A stretch of 64,000 bases of DNA from G963663525 sp963663525 (GTDB lineage: Bacteria > Myxococcota_A > SURF-8 > G963663525). Location: NCBI GenBank assembly GCA_963663525.2, contig CAXXHC010000004.1, forward strand, positions 1,240,001-1,304,000, read 5' to 3'. The notes beneath the pieces are model-generated. The model was not told the DNA's origin, ran no database searches, and saw only the letters and a program-made list of their open reading frames with translations. A program made the position numbers and the translations under genes. Of the stretch, positions 7,893-17,236 are shown piece by piece. Position 1 is the first letter of the stretch. Each line of letters starts with the position of its first letter.

Positions 7893-9988
7893 CACGATCG
7901 ATCGAGTACGATTCGCGCATCCAAAGCCACGCAACCCTTGCCATCGGGTCGGATACGGATCGGATTGGCGTCGAATTCGAGGATTTCGGGAAAATCGAGC
8001 ATCAGCCGGGACGCACGCATGATGCAATCCGCGAAGGCATCCACGTCATACGGCGTCTGTCCACGCACGCCTCTCAGAATCGGGGCGATCACGAGATCGT
8101 CCACCATCTGCACGGCTTCTTCCCGGCTAAACGGCACGATACGGATGGACACGTTACGGAACACTTCCACGTACACGCCACCGATACCGACCATCAGCGC
8201 CGGACCGAATAGACGATCTTTTTTGCCGCCAAGAATCATTTCCGCTCCGCCCTTGGCCATCGGTTGCACCATCATGCCTTCGATGTGGGCGTGGGGTACC
8301 GCCCGCAGAATCGATTCGTGCATTTCGTTCCAGGCTTTACGCACGCCCCGTTCGGATTTGAGGTTGATTTGTACGCCGCCAAGATCGGACTTATGCGACA
8401 CCTCCGGGGCGATGATTTTCAACACCACGGGATAGCCGTGCTTGTCCGCCAGCGCTACGGCCTCGTCCTCGGTTTGGGCATAACCGGAGGGCAGAATCGG
8501 CAGGCCGTAGGCCGAAAATACCTCCATGGCTTCGTCCAGCAGGGGATTTCTTCCCTTTTCCTTGCAGCAATCGAGAATTTTCCGCACTTTCTCGGTATCC
8601 AGATCGAAATCGGGCATGGGAGGCGTTTCGACCTTGCTTTCTCGCTCCCGGAAATCCCGCACCATGGCGATGGATCGGATGGCGTCCTCCACGTCGGTGA
8701 ACACGGGATATTCCAGATCCCGTTTCAAAGCGGCGGTTTCACTGTGATCCGTAGCGACGTAGACCGTCAACGGCTTGCCGATCTCCTTGGCTTTGCGCAT
8801 CACGCCGTTAATCAACTCCCGCGAGGCATCGCCCTCGGTCTGGGAAAGGTAAGTGTGCAGAAACACTACGCCGTCCACGTTGGGTTCCATCAGCGTGCGC
8901 GTGATGATGTTGTTGTACACCTCCATATCGAACAGGTCGCCCAGGTCGAGGGGATTGGTCAGCTTGATGACGCTCGCCCGGAAATTGCTTTCGATTTCCT
9001 TGATGAATTTGTCGTCGAACGGCGCCAGCGAAAACCCTTGCTGCTCGCATTCGTCGGCGGCGATCACCGCATGGCCGCCCGAACGGGAAATCACGCCGAG
9101 ACGGTTTCCCTTGATCGAAGGCAGCGGCAGCGCCTTGAGATAGTTGACCAACTGCTCCGGCTCGTAAAACCGTGCAATGCCGCACTGTTTCAACGCAGCG
9201 TCGGTGACGTCATCGTCACCGCTGAGCGAGGCCGTATGGGACGCCGCGATGCGCTTGCCCAACTCGCCGATATTGGATTTGTGCAGCAATATCGGCTTCT
9301 TGGACCTTCGGGCAAGCTCCATCAGGCGTTTGCCGTCGCTGATCGCTTCGAGATACATGCAGATGATTTCGGTGTTTTCCTCCTCGATGAAGTATTCTAA
9401 CAGGTCGTTTTCGTCCACGTTCATCTTGTTGCCGACGGAGACAAAACAGTTGAGTCCTATGGACTCGGAGGCCAGTTCGTTGAGGTAGGAAATGCCCACG
9501 CCGCCGGATTGGGAAATGATCGTCACTCCCCCTTTTCGATAGACGTTTTTCATATACGTGAACGGAACGGAAAGGCCGTTGTGGCGATTGAGCACGCCGA
9601 TACAGTTGGGGCCGATAAAGCGGATGCCGTTTTCCTCGGCCACGCGCAGCACTTCCTTGGCGATGGCCGCGCCGTCTTCGCCCTTTTCAGTGAATCCCGC
9701 CGTCTCGATGATCGCCCGCTTGACGCCTTTCTCTCCCAGCTCTTCCATAATTTCCGGCACCGTCGCGGCGGGTGTGAGAACCACCGCCAGGTCGATGCGG
9801 TCGGGAATGTCCACCACCGAGCGGTAGATTCTCCGTCCGAACTGGACACCGCCTTTTGGACCGACGAGGTAATAAATGCCTTGAAAATCGAACTCGACAA
9901 GGTTTCGCACGATCTGCCGTGCTAGGTTGCTCTCTCTCGGAGAAACGCCGATGACTGCAATACTTTTCGGATAGAAAAAGTCACGCAT
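7892..9988 (-). CDS. ADP-forming acetate/acyl-CoA synthetase, fused alpha and beta subunits
   Basis: 698 residues. The alpha part has a CoA-binding Rossmann region (IAVIGVSPRESNLARQIV), the succinyl-CoA-ligase-like segment and SHTASLSG with the phosphorylated histidine. The beta part is an ATP-grasp domain from about residue 480 (AYGLPILPSGYAQTEDEA, GYPVVLKIIAPEVSHKSD). The enzyme interconverts acyl-CoA + ADP + Pi and acid + CoA + ATP. The ATG at 9988 is preferred over the GTG at 9997 because GAGAGG is spaced 8 bases from it. First gene of the minus-strand operon with the A24 protease and the PAS kinase. A separate AMP-forming acetyl-CoA synthetase is at 46271-48235. Confidence 0.92.
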   Translation of the reverse strand: MRDFFYPKSIAVIGVSPRESNLARQIVRNLVEFDFQGIYYLVGPKGGVQFGRRIYRSVVDIPDRIDLAVVLTPAATVPEIMEELGEKGVKRAIIETAGFTEKGEDGAAIAKEVLRVAEENGIRFIGPNCIGVLNRHNGLSVPFTYMKNVYRKGGVTIISQSGGVGISYLNELASESIGLNCFVSVGNKMNVDENDLLEYFIEEENTEIICMYLEAISDGKRLMELARRSKKPILLHKSNIGELGKRIAASHTASLSGDDDVTDAALKQCGIARFYEPEQLVNYLKALPLPSIKGNRLGVISRSGGHAVIAADECEQQGFSLAPFDDKFIKEIESNFRASVIKLTNPLDLGDLFDMEVYNNIITRTLMEPNVDGVVFLHTYLSQTEGDASRELINGVMRKAKEIGKPLTVYVATDHSETAALKRDLEYPVFTDVEDAIRSIAMVRDFRERESKVETPPMPDFDLDTEKVRKILDCCKEKGRNPLLDEAMEVFSAYGLPILPSGYAQTEDEAVALADKHGYPVVLKIIAPEVSHKSDLGGVQINLKSERGVRKAWNEMHESILRAVPHAHIEGMMVQPMAKGGAEMILGGKKDRLFGPALMVGIGGVYVEVFRNVSIRIVPFSREEAVQMVDDLVIAPILRGVRGQTPYDVDAFADCIMRASRLMLDFPEILEFDANPIRIRPDGKGCVALDARIVLDRS

Positions 9989-10311
9989 CAGGTCCACCTC
10001 TCATTCTTCGCTTTTATCGTGAGTACCGTGATTCCACCCGTAACGATGGCGAAAAGACTAAAATTCTTAATGCTTTTCGCCCCCTTCCATTTCATTCAAC
10101 ATGCCTTTCTGTTCAATGTCAATCGACAAACGTCCAAATGGGGAACGTCATCGTTTCAGCCCTCCATACCGAAAAAAGAAGCATAAAAACAGGAATTTTT
10201 CCGCAAATTCCGAACAAAACCTGCACGGTTGTGTGGCGAGCCGCGCATGAATTGGGTATAGTGCTCAGCCTGAAAGAAACCGGTCCGCAACCGAGTACAG
10301 GAGATCCTCAG
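9989..10311. other. Divergent intergenic region
   Basis: Lies between the minus-strand synthetase operon and plus-strand metG, so it must hold promoters in both directions. The reading frame running into metG from 10138 has no good ribosome site until the ATG at 10312. I see no convincing repeat, hairpin or small gene. Confidence 0.5.
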
Positions 10312-12243
10312 ATGGACAAGCATTTTACCGTTACCACCCCCATCTACTACGTCAACGACAAGCCGCACATCGGCCACGCCTATACCACCATCGCCTGCGA
10401 CGTCTTCGCCCGCCATTATCGGGATCGCGGCGTTCCCACCTTTTTCCAGACCGGCACCGACGAGCACGGCCAGAAGGTGGAGACATCGGCGCAGAAAAGC
10501 GGCGAGACGCCCCAACAGCTTGCCGACCGGGTGGTCAAGCATTTCGAGGACAACTGGCGGATGCTCAACATTTCCAACGACCACTTCATTCGCACCACCC
10601 ACGACTATCACGAAAACGTCGTGCAGGATCTCTGGAAGAAGATGGCCGACAACGGAGACATCTACCTCGACCGCTACGAGAGCACCTACTGCGTCGCCTG
10701 CGAAACGTTCTGGCCCGAAAACCAGCTTCACGAGGGCAATCTCTGCCCCAACGAATGGTGCCATCGCCCTGTGGAAAAACACAGCGAACCCAGCTACTTT
10801 TTCCGGCTTTCTGCCTATCAGGACAAGTTGCTGGAATTGTACGAGAAACAGCCGGATTTCGTGTTGCCCGATTTCCGCATGAACGAGGTGCGTTCCTTCG
10901 TCGAACGCGGACTGCACGACCTGTCCATCAGCCGGACCTCGTTCAACTGGGGCATTCCCGTGCCGGGTGACGACAAACACGTCATTTATGTGTGGGTCGA
11001 TGCGCTCATCAACTACGTGTCCGGCGCGGGATACTTGTTCAATCAGGAAAACTACGAGACGCGCTGGCCCGCTACGGCACACGTCGTCGGCAAAGACATC
11101 ATCGTTTTCCATGCCGTATATTGGCCCGCCTTTTTGATGTCCGCCGGACTGCCTCTGCCGAAGCACGTCTACGCCCACGGATTCTGGAATTCCGAGGGGG
11201 AGAAGATGTCTAAAACGCGGGGCAACGTGGTCGATCCGCGCGAAGCCGTTGCCACCTACGGTCTCGATCCCTTCCGCTACTACCTGATGCGCGAGGTTCC
11301 CTTCGGCCTGGACGGCGATTTCCGCAAGGAAAACATGGTCAATCGGTATAATTCCGAGTTGGCCAACGACCTCGGAAACACGTTAAGCCGTACCCTGGCC
11401 ATGACCGACAAATACCTGGGCGGCGTGCTGCCCGCCCCCACCGATGGAACGCGCTTCGGCCTCGCCAAAGCCGCCGAAACCTGCCAAAAGGAAGTCGCCG
11501 ACCAACTCGAAGCCTTCAAGCCGCAAAAAGCCTTGGAAGCGGTGCGCGTGCTGATCGATGCGGCGAACAAAGCCATCGTGCAGCAGGAACCCTGGAATAT
11601 GGCGAAAGATCCTGACAAAGCGGACGACCTCGCCACGTTGCTGTATGATCTTTTGGAATTGCTGCGCCGGGTGTCGATCTTCCTGCATCCGTTCATGCCC
11701 GAAACCACCGAAAAGATACAGCTTCAACTGGGGCTCGACATTCCCGAATTCCAATGGACCACACTCGAAGGCTGGAAGGGTCTGCCCGAAGGCACGAGAA
11801 CCCGCCGAGGCGACGCGATCTTCCCCAGGCTCGACGCGAAAAAGCTGAAAGAAATGGAAGAAAACGCGAAAAAAGAAAAACCCGCTCCCGTCGAGGAAGA
11901 AACCGAGGGGCTGGCCGCCATCGAATACGAAGATTTCACCAAGGTAGAGTTGAAAATCGGCGAGATTCTGGAAGCCGAAAAAGTAAAAAAAGCCGATAAG
12001 TTATTGAAATTAAGTGTGAATACGGGCGAAGGCACCCCACGGACCATCGTGGCCGGTATCGCCGAGCACTACGCCCCCGAGACACTGATCGGCAAACGGG
12101 TGGTCGTCGTCGCCAACCTGAAACCGCGCAAGCTGCGCGGGATACTCTCCCAGGGCATGTTGCTGGCCGCGAAGCATGATGGCAAACTGACGGTGTTAAC
12201 CACCGACAACCCCGAACTGCCGGGCGGCTCCAAAGTGAGTTGA
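10312..12243 (+). CDS. metG: Methionyl-tRNA synthetase
   Basis: 643 residues, charging tRNA-Met in the cytoplasm. Class I signatures are PHIGHAYTT near residue 19 and EKMSKTRGN near residue 300 (KMSKS variant). A zinc knuckle appears at CVACETFWP...LCPNEWC. The catalytic core ends near residue 510, followed by a charged linker (KKEKPAPVEEETEG) and a C-terminal EMAP/Trbp111-type tRNA-binding domain of about 105 residues (VELKIGEILEAEKV ... LRGILSQGML). The frame is open 58 codons upstream, but ACAGGAGATCC precedes the ATG at 10312 and MDKHFTVTTPIYYVND is the typical start. Its stop codon lies just before the ABC transporter ATPase. Confidence 0.97.
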   Translation: MDKHFTVTTPIYYVNDKPHIGHAYTTIACDVFARHYRDRGVPTFFQTGTDEHGQKVETSAQKSGETPQQLADRVVKHFEDNWRMLNISNDHFIRTTHDYHENVVQDLWKKMADNGDIYLDRYESTYCVACETFWPENQLHEGNLCPNEWCHRPVEKHSEPSYFFRLSAYQDKLLELYEKQPDFVLPDFRMNEVRSFVERGLHDLSISRTSFNWGIPVPGDDKHVIYVWVDALINYVSGAGYLFNQENYETRWPATAHVVGKDIIVFHAVYWPAFLMSAGLPLPKHVYAHGFWNSEGEKMSKTRGNVVDPREAVATYGLDPFRYYLMREVPFGLDGDFRKENMVNRYNSELANDLGNTLSRTLAMTDKYLGGVLPAPTDGTRFGLAKAAETCQKEVADQLEAFKPQKALEAVRVLIDAANKAIVQQEPWNMAKDPDKADDLATLLYDLLELLRRVSIFLHPFMPETTEKIQLQLGLDIPEFQWTTLEGWKGLPEGTRTRRGDAIFPRLDAKKLKEMEENAKKEKPAPVEEETEGLAAIEYEDFTKVELKIGEILEAEKVKKADKLLKLSVNTGEGTPRTIVAGIAEHYAPETLIGKRVVVVANLKPRKLRGILSQGMLLAAKHDGKLTVLTTDNPELPGGSKVS

Positions 12244-12245
12244 TC

Positions 12246-12911
12246 GTGAACCTTGCGCTAAGCGTCGAGAATCTTTCGGTTTCTGCGGGTGAAAAAGCCC
12301 TGCTGAAAGGGCTGACGTTCGGCCTTTCTTTAGGCGAGCGCATCGGGCTCGAAGGCCCATCCGGTTGCGGGAAAACCACCTTGTTGCGCACCGTTTGCGG
12401 GCTATGCGATCCTACCGAAGGAACCATCCTGCTGCACGGAAAAACCGCCGAAGAAACCGGCTGGCCGAGTTTTCGCCGAAAGCTTGTTTTCGTCGCGCAG
12501 CAACCCAGACTGTTTCCGGGCACGGTACGAGAAAATCTTGAAAAACCATTTACTTACAAGCACGCATCTTCTTCCATGCCGATGGAATTCATCGAGGAAA
12601 TGCTCCACACTTTCGGTCTGTCCGCCGAAACCCTGGACGCGGACACTGCAAAACTGTCGCAAGGAGAAAAACAGCGTATCGGCCTGATTCGCGCCCTTTC
12701 GCTCGAACCGGACGTGCTGCTGCTGGACGAGCCGACCAGCGCTCTCGACCCGGAAACCGTCACAGAGGTAGAGGAGGTTTTGCGCCGTAAAGGCGAGCAC
12801 TCCGGACTGGCCGCGCTTGTGGTCAGCCACGATCCGGAGCAGATCCGGCGCTTGTGCAACAGGCGAATATCCCTCGTGAATTACGCCACCGGGAGACTTG
12901 CCGATGCCTGA
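12246..12911 (+). CDS. fetA: ABC transporter ATPase, FetA-like
   Basis: About 221 residues. Walker A GPSGCGKTT, signature LSQGEKQRIGL, Walker B VLLLDEPTSALD and switch histidine VVSHD are all present, so the ATPase is intact. The best start is the GTG at 12246; a TTG at 12240 is in frame, and neither has a strong ribosome site, so translation is probably coupled to metG. It overlaps the permease gene by 8 bases. In E. coli the FetAB (YbbLM) pair is linked to iron homeostasis and export; the pairing with a UPF0014 permease supports that assignment here, although substrate is inferred from family only. Confidence 0.85.
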   Translation: MNLALSVENLSVSAGEKALLKGLTFGLSLGERIGLEGPSGCGKTTLLRTVCGLCDPTEGTILLHGKTAEETGWPSFRRKLVFVAQQPRLFPGTVRENLEKPFTYKHASSSMPMEFIEEMLHTFGLSAETLDADTAKLSQGEKQRIGLIRALSLEPDVLLLDEPTSALDPETVTEVEEVLRRKGEHSGLAALVVSHDPEQIRRLCNRRISLVNYATGRLADA

Positions 12912-13716
12912 ACCCCTCTCCACTTCCATCATTCACATCGACGCCCTGCGCCTCGTTTTGTCCACGTGTTTGGTGTTGGTGGCGGGACTGGTAAGCGTGA
13001 GTTTTCGCTTGGATATGGAAAAACGGCTGGCCGTCGCCGCCGTGCGAACCGTGGTGCAACTGCTGCTGATCGGCGTGCTTCTGCGCACGATCTTCCAGTT
13101 GGACAACCTGTGGGTGATTCTCGGCCTTGCCACGGTAATGGCCGCCATCGCTGGGCGTGCCGCCGTGGGACGTCTGAGCCTGAAAACCGAAGGATTGCAG
13201 GGGTTTACTTTTGTCACGTTAATCGTTTGCGGACTGGCGACGACGCTTTTCGTGACAAAGATCGTCGTCGGCGCGCATCCCTGGTACAAGCCGCAGTACC
13301 TGATCCCCATCCTGGGCATGATCCTGGGAAACAGCCTGACCGGCCTGTCGCTGTGCATGGACTCGCTGATGAAAGCCTTCGTGCAACGTCGGGAGGAGAT
13401 CGAAACGGAACTTGCCTTGGGCGCCACGGCCTGGGAAGCGGCCCGGCCCGCCATTCGTGAGGCGGTTCGTAAAGGAATGGTACCCATCATCAACTCAATG
13501 ACGGTCGTGGGGCTGGTGTCGATTCCCGGTATGATGACCGGTCAGATTCTTTCGGGCACCGACCCCTTCGAAGCGGTGAAATATCAGATCGTCGTGATGT
13601 TCATGCTTGCGGCTTCGGTGTCGTTGTCGTCGATGGGCATTTCCAGCCTGATGTTTCGCAAATTTTTCAACGCCCGACACCAGTTGCGGGATCTTCCGGT
13701 CCGAAAAGGGGAATAA
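12904..13716 (+). CDS. fetB: ABC transporter permease, FetB / UPF0014 family
   Basis: 270 residues with about seven hydrophobic segments, starting LRLVLSTCLVLVAGLVSVSF. The family motifs GMILGNSLTGLSL and the ELALGATAWEAARPAIREA cytoplasmic loop are present, as is SIPGMMTGQILSGTDP. ATG at 12904 follows GGGAG by 8 bases; a TTG at 12898 is also in frame. Partner of the ATPase it overlaps, forming an inner-membrane exporter, by homology for iron. A long repeat array begins right after the stop, so this ends the transcription unit. Confidence 0.88.
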   Translation: MPEPLSTSIIHIDALRLVLSTCLVLVAGLVSVSFRLDMEKRLAVAAVRTVVQLLLIGVLLRTIFQLDNLWVILGLATVMAAIAGRAAVGRLSLKTEGLQGFTFVTLIVCGLATTLFVTKIVVGAHPWYKPQYLIPILGMILGNSLTGLSLCMDSLMKAFVQRREEIETELALGATAWEAARPAIREAVRKGMVPIINSMTVVGLVSIPGMMTGQILSGTDPFEAVKYQIVVMFMLAASVSLSSMGISSLMFRKFFNARHQLRDLPVRKGE

Positions 13717-13829
13717 GTTTCCCATGTTTGGGGTTTATGTACCGTGAGAAGTTCCTTGCAGGTATTTTTTGGTGGTTTTGTTGGAGCAGGTTTTTGTTGG
13801 AGCAAGTAAAAGGGGCTGTTTCTTTTGTT

Positions 13830-14262
13830 GGAGCAAGTCTCCTGACTTGCTCCACAGGTTCATGCCGTCGGGTCGGGAGACCCGACGAGAAACGAATGGT
13901 TCAGGCCATGAGACCTGAACCATCGAAGAGAACCTGGAATGGACCCGAAGGGTCCGATTGCCTCTCCCTCTTTTATTGGAGCAAGTCTCCTGACTTGCTC
14001 CACAGGTTCATGCCATCGGGTCGGAAGACCCGACGAGAAACAAATGGTTCAGGCCATGAGACCTGAACCATCGAAGAGAACCTGGAATGGACCCGAAGGG
14101 TCCGATTGCCTCTCCTCTTTTGTTGGAGCAAGTCTCCTGACTTGCTCCACAGGTTCATGCCATCGGGTCGGGAGACCCGACGAGAAACAAATGGTTCAGG
14201 CCATGAGACCTGAACCATCGAAGAGAACCTGGAATGGACCCGAAGGGTCCGATTGCCTCTCC
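13830..14262 (+). repeat. Tandem array of repeat family B (three units of about 147 bp)
   Basis: Three nearly identical units start with GGAGCAAGTC at 13830, 13978 and 14125. Each unit contains four perfect or near-perfect hairpins in the same order: GGAGCAAGTC/GACTTGCTCC, GTCGGGT/ACCCGAC, GGTTCAGG/CCTGAACC and GGACCC/GGGTCC. A partial unit with GTTGGAGCA precedes it near 13781-13804. Parts of the unit recur at 23546-23643, 43472-43504 and 46176-46209. The last unit runs directly into a family A repeat. Open frames across the array reflect the repeat only. Confidence 0.9.
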
Positions 14263-14408
14263 CTCAGGGAGAGGTCGGTGCTTTAGCACCGGGTGAGGGG
14301 ATTTGGCTTACCCTCACCCTAACCCTCTCCCAAAGGGAGAGGGGATAAGTGTCTTTTACTTTTAATGAGTTGCAGATTTTAAGTACGATTTCGCACCTTT
14401 TAATTCGC
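14236..14408 (+). repeat. Interspersed repeat family A, copy 3 (right part)
   Basis: Shares the GGACCCGAAGGGTCC dyad, the GAGAGG...GGTGCTTTAGCACC hairpin and the CCCTCACCCTAACCCTCTCC core with copy 1, and ends in a recognisable right terminus (TTTCGCACCTTTTAATTCG). No left terminus is visible, because the copy is merged with the tandem family B array. Confidence 0.75.
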
Positions 14409-14434
14409 CCTTTTCGACAACGAGGATGGTTTTC

Positions 14435-15196
14435 ATGCTTCGACCGTTCGCAATTTTCATCATAACCGCATGTCTCGCCGCATGTTCGCAACCTACCGAA
14501 TCTCCTGCGGGAAAAGCGACAGCCCATGTCGAGCGAAAGTCTATCGTCTCTCCCCCCAAAGACACCAAACCGACCTTGAGTCTGAGTGAACGCGCGAGAC
14601 TTCGAAAAGCGAAAGAGGAAAAAGAAAAACGCCAGACCGAAAGCAAAAGCGCCCCCGAAATCCGTACAGATGACCAGTCTTTCGAGGAACGCATCCGCAA
14701 GCATGGCATGAACGCGGTGGTGAGGCCCAAACGTGCGTTTTCGAAAAAACCGGTGATTCTTCCATTGCCTGCCCAATCCAACGACGCCGACCACCCCGCC
14801 CCCCTGGAATTTCGCCAGATCAAGGCGAACTACCAGTATTACGTTGTCAAAGGCGAGTTTCACCCCGAAGGTCTGCCACGACTCAACGGCGCGGTGGTCC
14901 AAATTACGGGAGCCGTCATGCCCATCGATCCGCCGGGAAAAGACGGTCGCATGTCGCGGTTCTGGCTGGCCAATCCTTCGGTGGTGCAGGCGGGCTGCGT
15001 GTTCTGCAATCCTCCCGGACTGGACGATTTGATCTACGTCTCCGTCCAGGGCGATCCGGTGGAGATGGACCGCGAAAAGCTGTACCGCTCGGTGCTGATG
15101 ACCACGATCAAGGGACGCCTGAACGTCCGCTCCACGCGCAGCCGCGACGGCTTCGAGTACCTTCTCGGCATGACGCTGGACGACATCGATTTTTAG
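14435..15196 (+). CDS. Lipoprotein with a DUF3299-like C-terminal domain
   Basis: 253 residues. Signal peptide MLRPFAIFIITACLAAC ends in a lipobox, so the mature protein starts at Cys18 and is membrane-anchored in the periplasm. A charged Lys/Glu-rich linker (LSERARLRKAKEEKEKR) covers about 50-80. The last 120 residues (LNGAVVQITGAVMPIDP, FWLANPSVVQAGCVFCNPPG, DLIYVSVQG) resemble the small DUF3299-type periplasmic domain, which is an inference from pattern only. The ATG at 14435 is preferred over 14426 because GAGG then has correct spacing. Upstream is the repeat A terminus. Function unknown. Confidence 0.8.
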   Translation: MLRPFAIFIITACLAACSQPTESPAGKATAHVERKSIVSPPKDTKPTLSLSERARLRKAKEEKEKRQTESKSAPEIRTDDQSFEERIRKHGMNAVVRPKRAFSKKPVILPLPAQSNDADHPAPLEFRQIKANYQYYVVKGEFHPEGLPRLNGAVVQITGAVMPIDPPGKDGRMSRFWLANPSVVQAGCVFCNPPGLDDLIYVSVQGDPVEMDREKLYRSVLMTTIKGRLNVRSTRSRDGFEYLLGMTLDDIDF

Positions 15197-15342
15197 CGCC
15201 ACAGTGCGTTCGCGCGCCCTTCCCTTCTCCGGTGTTTTCATACAAACAGACCGCTTCTCGTTCCCGGATGCATCTAAAGGGTGTGTTGGCCATACACGCT
15301 TGAACCACTGTTTCGCGCCGGATCGATCCGGAGGAGGTCATC

Positions 15343-17235
15343 ATGCCATCCCGTATCTCGACCGTTCTTGTCTTCGCCCTGTTCGCCACATTGGCGCTTG
15401 TTCTGGGCCCCCATCATGAAACCCAGGCCCGTGCGAAAACCTTTCCCGACGGCGAAGGCGTGGGTCGGAAAGTCATCTTCACCGACTGTCGCAGCCAACA
15501 GCGGGCCGAGGGCTCGATGAGATTGCAGCGTGCCTATAAAAGCAACAGAAAATCCTCGTCCCCCATGCTCGGAATTGGAGGAGTGGACATGCGTGGAGCA
15601 GGAGGATTGGGCGATCAAGGAAAAATAGGGAATAGAGAAGCCACAATCGATGCCACGCAGGGATCTCCCGAAGCGCCGCCCCCGCACATGATGGAAGACG
15701 AAGCCGCCCCGCAACGCCCCTCTCTGGAACCGCCTCCCATTCAGGAATACCCCGACCGTGGGCAGACCCTGTACCTGAGCAACGACGACTCGATGAGCCT
15801 GTCTTCGGCGCAGCGGGTGGAATACGCCATCCAGCGTTTTCTGCCGATCCCCGCCGAACATCTGCGCCCCCACGAATTTCTCAACTATTACCGCTTCGAT
15901 ACCGCTCCTCTTGAAAAAGGCGAGGATTTCTCCGTGCGCGCCGTGGCCGTTCCCGGCGTGCGACGTGGCGAAGAAACGCTGGCCTTCTCTGTACGTGGAC
16001 GCTCGGTGACCAAGGAAGAACGCCTCCCTGCAACCATCACCTTCGTGCTCGACCAGTCCGGCTCCATGTCCGGTTCCGACAAAATGACCTACCTCAAGCG
16101 CGGGATGCACCGTGCCTTCGAGGAGTTCAAGGAAGGCGATATCATCAACATCGTGCAGTTCAACCACGATATCTGCACGCCGCTGGAAGGCTTTCAGGTC
16201 GGGCGCGACGATCCGGCCCTCTACAATAAAGCCATCGACTACCTCGAATCCACCGGCTCCACCGACCTCCACAAAGGACTGACCCAGGGCTATGCGCTAT
16301 CCGAGAAATTCTATCGCGGGCGGGCCAACAACCGCGTGCTGATGATTACCGACGCCATGACCAACACCGGCGTGACGGACGAGGAAATGATTTCCACCAT
16401 TTCCGGCTACTACGACGAGCGGAAAATCGCGTTCAGCGGCGTGGGCGTCGGCGATACGTTCAACGACAGACTGTTGAACAAACTGACGGAAAAAGGAAAA
16501 GGCGCGTACCTGTTCCTGGCCACGGAATCCGCCATCGACAAGGTGTTCGGCGACCGCTTCGTCTCCCTGCTCGAAACCGTCGCCCGCGACGTGCATTTCA
16601 AGATGACGCTGCCGCCTTCGCTCAGAATGCACACCTTTTACGGAGAAGAATCGAGCGAGCGCAAGGAGGACGTGCAGGCCATTCACTACTTCGCCAACTC
16701 CGCCCAGCTTTTCCTCAGCGATCTCGAACGCATACGAGATCCCAAAGACTCCGAGAAAATCGCCTTCGAAGTCGATTACGAAGACCCCGACACCGGTCTG
16801 CGCAAGCAAAAAGCCTTCGAATGGCGTTGGGGCGAGATCGCGAAGGGAGTTTCTCCGACGATCCAAAAAGCCCGAACCATTCTCGCCTTCACCGACCTGA
16901 TGGGTGAAACCCACCCGCAATTGTATCAAAGCTGGCCCTGCAAGGTCTGGACCTGCTACTACAAGCGCTTCCCGGAGAAACTGAACCCCGAAACTGGAAA
17001 AGTCATACCGCCTGAAGAGAATAAAAAGCGTGTGATTCCGCCGCCTTATCCACCGTTGCCGAACCCGCGCCCCTTCCCAACCTGGCGTTACGACAAGGAA
17101 AAAGGCCGCAAGACCTGCGAATACTACAAGCGCGAGATCGGCAAGCTGGCCTCGGGCATCCGGGAAGACGGCGAGGTGGAGCACGTGCTGGGACTCGTGG
17201 ACCGCTACTGCGCCCGATTCGACGGCGAACGCTGA
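15343..17235 (+). CDS. Secreted von Willebrand factor type A domain protein (YfbK-like)
   Basis: 630 residues with an N-terminal signal sequence (VLVFALFATLALVLGP) and GGAGGAGG before the ATG. Residues about 145-230 match the von Willebrand N-terminal region (RPHEFLNYYRFD). The VWA domain follows with an intact metal-ion site: LDQSGSMSG, STGSTDLHKGL and MITDAMTN. The C-terminal part has a DUF3520-like segment with ERIRDPKDSEKIAFEVDYED and KARTILAFTDLMGE, and a proline-rich tail. Probably a periplasmic or surface adhesion or assembly protein. One base separates its stop from the Xer gene, so they form one transcript. Substrate or partner unknown. Confidence 0.88.
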   Translation: MPSRISTVLVFALFATLALVLGPHHETQARAKTFPDGEGVGRKVIFTDCRSQQRAEGSMRLQRAYKSNRKSSSPMLGIGGVDMRGAGGLGDQGKIGNREATIDATQGSPEAPPPHMMEDEAAPQRPSLEPPPIQEYPDRGQTLYLSNDDSMSLSSAQRVEYAIQRFLPIPAEHLRPHEFLNYYRFDTAPLEKGEDFSVRAVAVPGVRRGEETLAFSVRGRSVTKEERLPATITFVLDQSGSMSGSDKMTYLKRGMHRAFEEFKEGDIINIVQFNHDICTPLEGFQVGRDDPALYNKAIDYLESTGSTDLHKGLTQGYALSEKFYRGRANNRVLMITDAMTNTGVTDEEMISTISGYYDERKIAFSGVGVGDTFNDRLLNKLTEKGKGAYLFLATESAIDKVFGDRFVSLLETVARDVHFKMTLPPSLRMHTFYGEESSERKEDVQAIHYFANSAQLFLSDLERIRDPKDSEKIAFEVDYEDPDTGLRKQKAFEWRWGEIAKGVSPTIQKARTILAFTDLMGETHPQLYQSWPCKVWTCYYKRFPEKLNPETGKVIPPEENKKRVIPPPYPPLPNPRPFPTWRYDKEKGRKTCEYYKREIGKLASGIREDGEVEHVLGLVDRYCARFDGER

Positions 17236-17236
17236 C

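Noticed and set aside
7290..8435. 381-residue plus-strand frame opposite the A24 peptidase and acyl-CoA synthetase
   Set aside because: Low-complexity His/Asp-rich product and full overlap with two recognised genes.
13830..14262. CRISPR array
   Set aside because: Units are about 147 bp with identical interiors and no variable spacers; no cas genes are near.
13728..14286. Frames of 110-115 residues across the tandem repeat array
   Set aside because: They only translate the repeat units, with repeated identical peptides on both strands and no start signals.
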